Source: Chloroflexota bacterium (GTDB lineage: Bacteria; Chloroflexota; Anaerolineae; B4-G1; SLSP01). Taken from it: DNA of 8,571 bases. The notes below the pieces were generated by a model. It worked only from the letters and a program-made list of their open reading frames with translations, made no database searches and had not been told where the DNA came from. Below, one piece after another: positions 7,442-8,571 of this stretch. Numbering within the stretch: position 1 is the stretch's first letter; every line of letters begins with the position of its first letter. The DNA is taken from the NCBI GenBank assembly GCA_022707665.1, contig JAKJAE010000096.1, positions 1-8,571 on the forward strand. Reading direction: 5' to 3'. A program made the position numbers and the translations under genes.

Positions 7442-8571
7442 ATGCGCTCAGTTATCGTTGGCGGGGGCGTGGCAGGTATATCTGCAGCGATGGATGTGGC
7501 ACGGCGGGGGCTTGGCGAGGTCATCGTGCTATCGGATGAGACGTACCCCTACTACTACCGGCCACAGTTGACGGAATTCCTTGCTGGCAACCTATCTCTG
7601 GAGCGCCTGATCCGGCGGCCACTTTCCTGGTACCAGGAGCGTGGCATCGATGTCCGGCTCGGAACCAGAGCCGCCAGGCTGCTCCCCGACGCCAAGTCGG
7701 TGGTCCTCCAGGGCGGCGACGAGATCGGCTACGACCGGCTGCTCCTCGCGATGGGTAGTGTTCCCATCGTCCCTCCGCTACCGGGAGCGGACAAACAGGG
7801 TATCTACACCTGGAGGACACTCGAAGACACGCTGGCGATGGAGAAGATGGCCACCATGTGCCAGGATATCATCGTAGTCGGTGGCGGCCTGCTGGGCCTT
7901 GAGCTTGCTCGCGGCCTTCGCGGGTTCTGCTCGAGCATCACCGTGCTGGAGTATTTCCCACGCCTGATGCCTCGCCAGCTCGATGAAGACGGCGCCCGCC
8001 TGCTTCAGTCCTTTGTCACCTCGCAGGGCATCAACATCATCGTCGGTGCACAGATCGACGGCCTGACCGGCGGCGAACACGTGACCGGCGCTCACCTAGT
8101 CGACGGTCGGCAGTTCCGGGCCAATTCGGTGGTCGTAGCTGCTGGGGTTCGCCCCAGCGCGGGCATCGCCAAAGACGCCGGCATCGCCGTAGAGCGTGGG
8201 ATAGTGGTTGACGAGCATATGGCCACCAGCACCCCAGACATCTATGCCGCGGGCGATGTGGCATCCTTCAAAGGCTATTCCTGGGCCATCGCGCCGATCG
8301 CGCAAGCCCAGGCCCGCATCGCTGCGGCGAATATGGCAGGCGAACCACTCACGTATGATGCTGTGGTACCCTCAACCACTCTGAAAGTTGTCGGAATCGA
8401 TGTCAGTTCAGTGGGCCTCGTGAACCCCGAAAACGACAGCTACCTTGAGGTGCGTGCGTTGGATCACGACGCTGGCACCTACAAGAAGATCGTCATCCAG
8501 GACGGCACCATCGTCGGAAGCATCGTCATCAACGACCGGAAGCCGGCGCAGGACCTCGAGGCTCGGATCGC
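7442..8571 (+). CDS. NAD(P)H/FAD-dependent oxidoreductase (NirB-N / rubredoxin-reductase-like), 3' end missing
   Basis: The 376 visible residues form a two-dinucleotide flavoprotein of the pyridine-nucleotide disulfide oxidoreductase fold, cut by the right edge. The FAD-binding GGGVAG (7-12) is at the N-terminus, the NAD-binding VVGGGLLGLE (145-154) in the middle, and YAAGDVA (268-274) is the second FAD motif. Glu170 at the end of the second strand of the NAD domain (ITVLE) suggests NADH rather than NADPH. The C-terminal part with STTLKVVGIDVSSVG (311-325) resembles rubredoxin reductases and the N-terminal half of NirB, so it probably passes electrons from NADH to a small redox protein. I see no redox-active CxxxxC pair, which argues against a disulfide reductase. 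The start at 7442 has AAAGGA (7429-7434) 7 bases upstream. It is divergent from the radical SAM gene. The electron acceptor could be encoded downstream, outside the window. Confidence 0.88.
   Translation, partial: MRSVIVGGGVAGISAAMDVARRGLGEVIVLSDETYPYYYRPQLTEFLAGNLSLERLIRRPLSWYQERGIDVRLGTRAARLLPDAKSVVLQGGDEIGYDRLLLAMGSVPIVPPLPGADKQGIYTWRTLEDTLAMEKMATMCQDIIVVGGGLLGLELARGLRGFCSSITVLEYFPRLMPRQLDEDGARLLQSFVTSQGINIIVGAQIDGLTGGEHVTGAHLVDGRQFRANSVVVAAGVRPSAGIAKDAGIAVERGIVVDEHMATSTPDIYAAGDVASFKGYSWAIAPIAQAQARIAAANMAGEPLTYDAVVPSTTLKVVGIDVSSVGLVNPENDSYLEVRALDHDAGTYKKIVIQDGTIVGSIVINDRKPAQDLEARI

Overview
The window looks like the chromosome of a moderately GC-rich bacterium (roughly 58-62% by eye) with ordinary sigma70-type promoters and Shine-Dalgarno sites. 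The gene mix is a kinase/PP2C/vWA signalling cassette with a leucine-rich-repeat (LRR) protein, a bacterial-type enolase, and a radical SAM/helix-hairpin-helix protein. This fits Chloroflexota or a similar environmental lineage, but no marker here fixes the taxonomy, so that is only a guess.

Left half (1-3865, all minus strand). A four-gene cluster is read leftwards from a strong promoter near 3962-3989. The order is a vWA-domain (TerY-like) protein, a PP2C-type phosphatase, a protein with 15 leucine-rich repeats, and the N-terminus of a Ser/Thr protein kinase that runs off the left edge. vWA, PP2C and kinase together form the predicted 'TerY-P' phospho-signalling triad. The LRR gene sits between phosphatase and kinase and makes this a quartet. 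The likely logic is kinase and phosphatase acting on shared substrates, with the vWA protein and the LRR protein as metal-dependent and repeat-based scaffolds or sensors.

Centre (3866-5675). A divergent intergenic region carries promoters for the signalling operon (minus) and for enolase (plus). Enolase is complete, with its catalytic and metal-binding residues in place, and is followed by a clear 14-bp terminator hairpin. The next 220 bases hold no convincing gene but contain several inverted repeats, two of which overlap and exclude each other.

Right half (5676-8571). An OsmC-family peroxidase-like gene and a radical SAM protein with a C-terminal helix-hairpin-helix (the family usually linked to a uracil-DNA-glycosylase-like partner) lie in tandem on the minus strand. 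The radical SAM gene is divergent from a plus-strand NADH/FAD-dependent oxidoreductase that runs off the right edge. Their 118-base shared intergenic region carries back-to-back promoters and a 7-bp inverted repeat spaced like an operator.

No tRNA, rRNA, CRISPR array or insertion sequence was seen. The main point of interest is the four-gene phospho-signalling cassette. Second are the radical SAM gene without its usual partner and the structured, apparently non-coding region after enolase.
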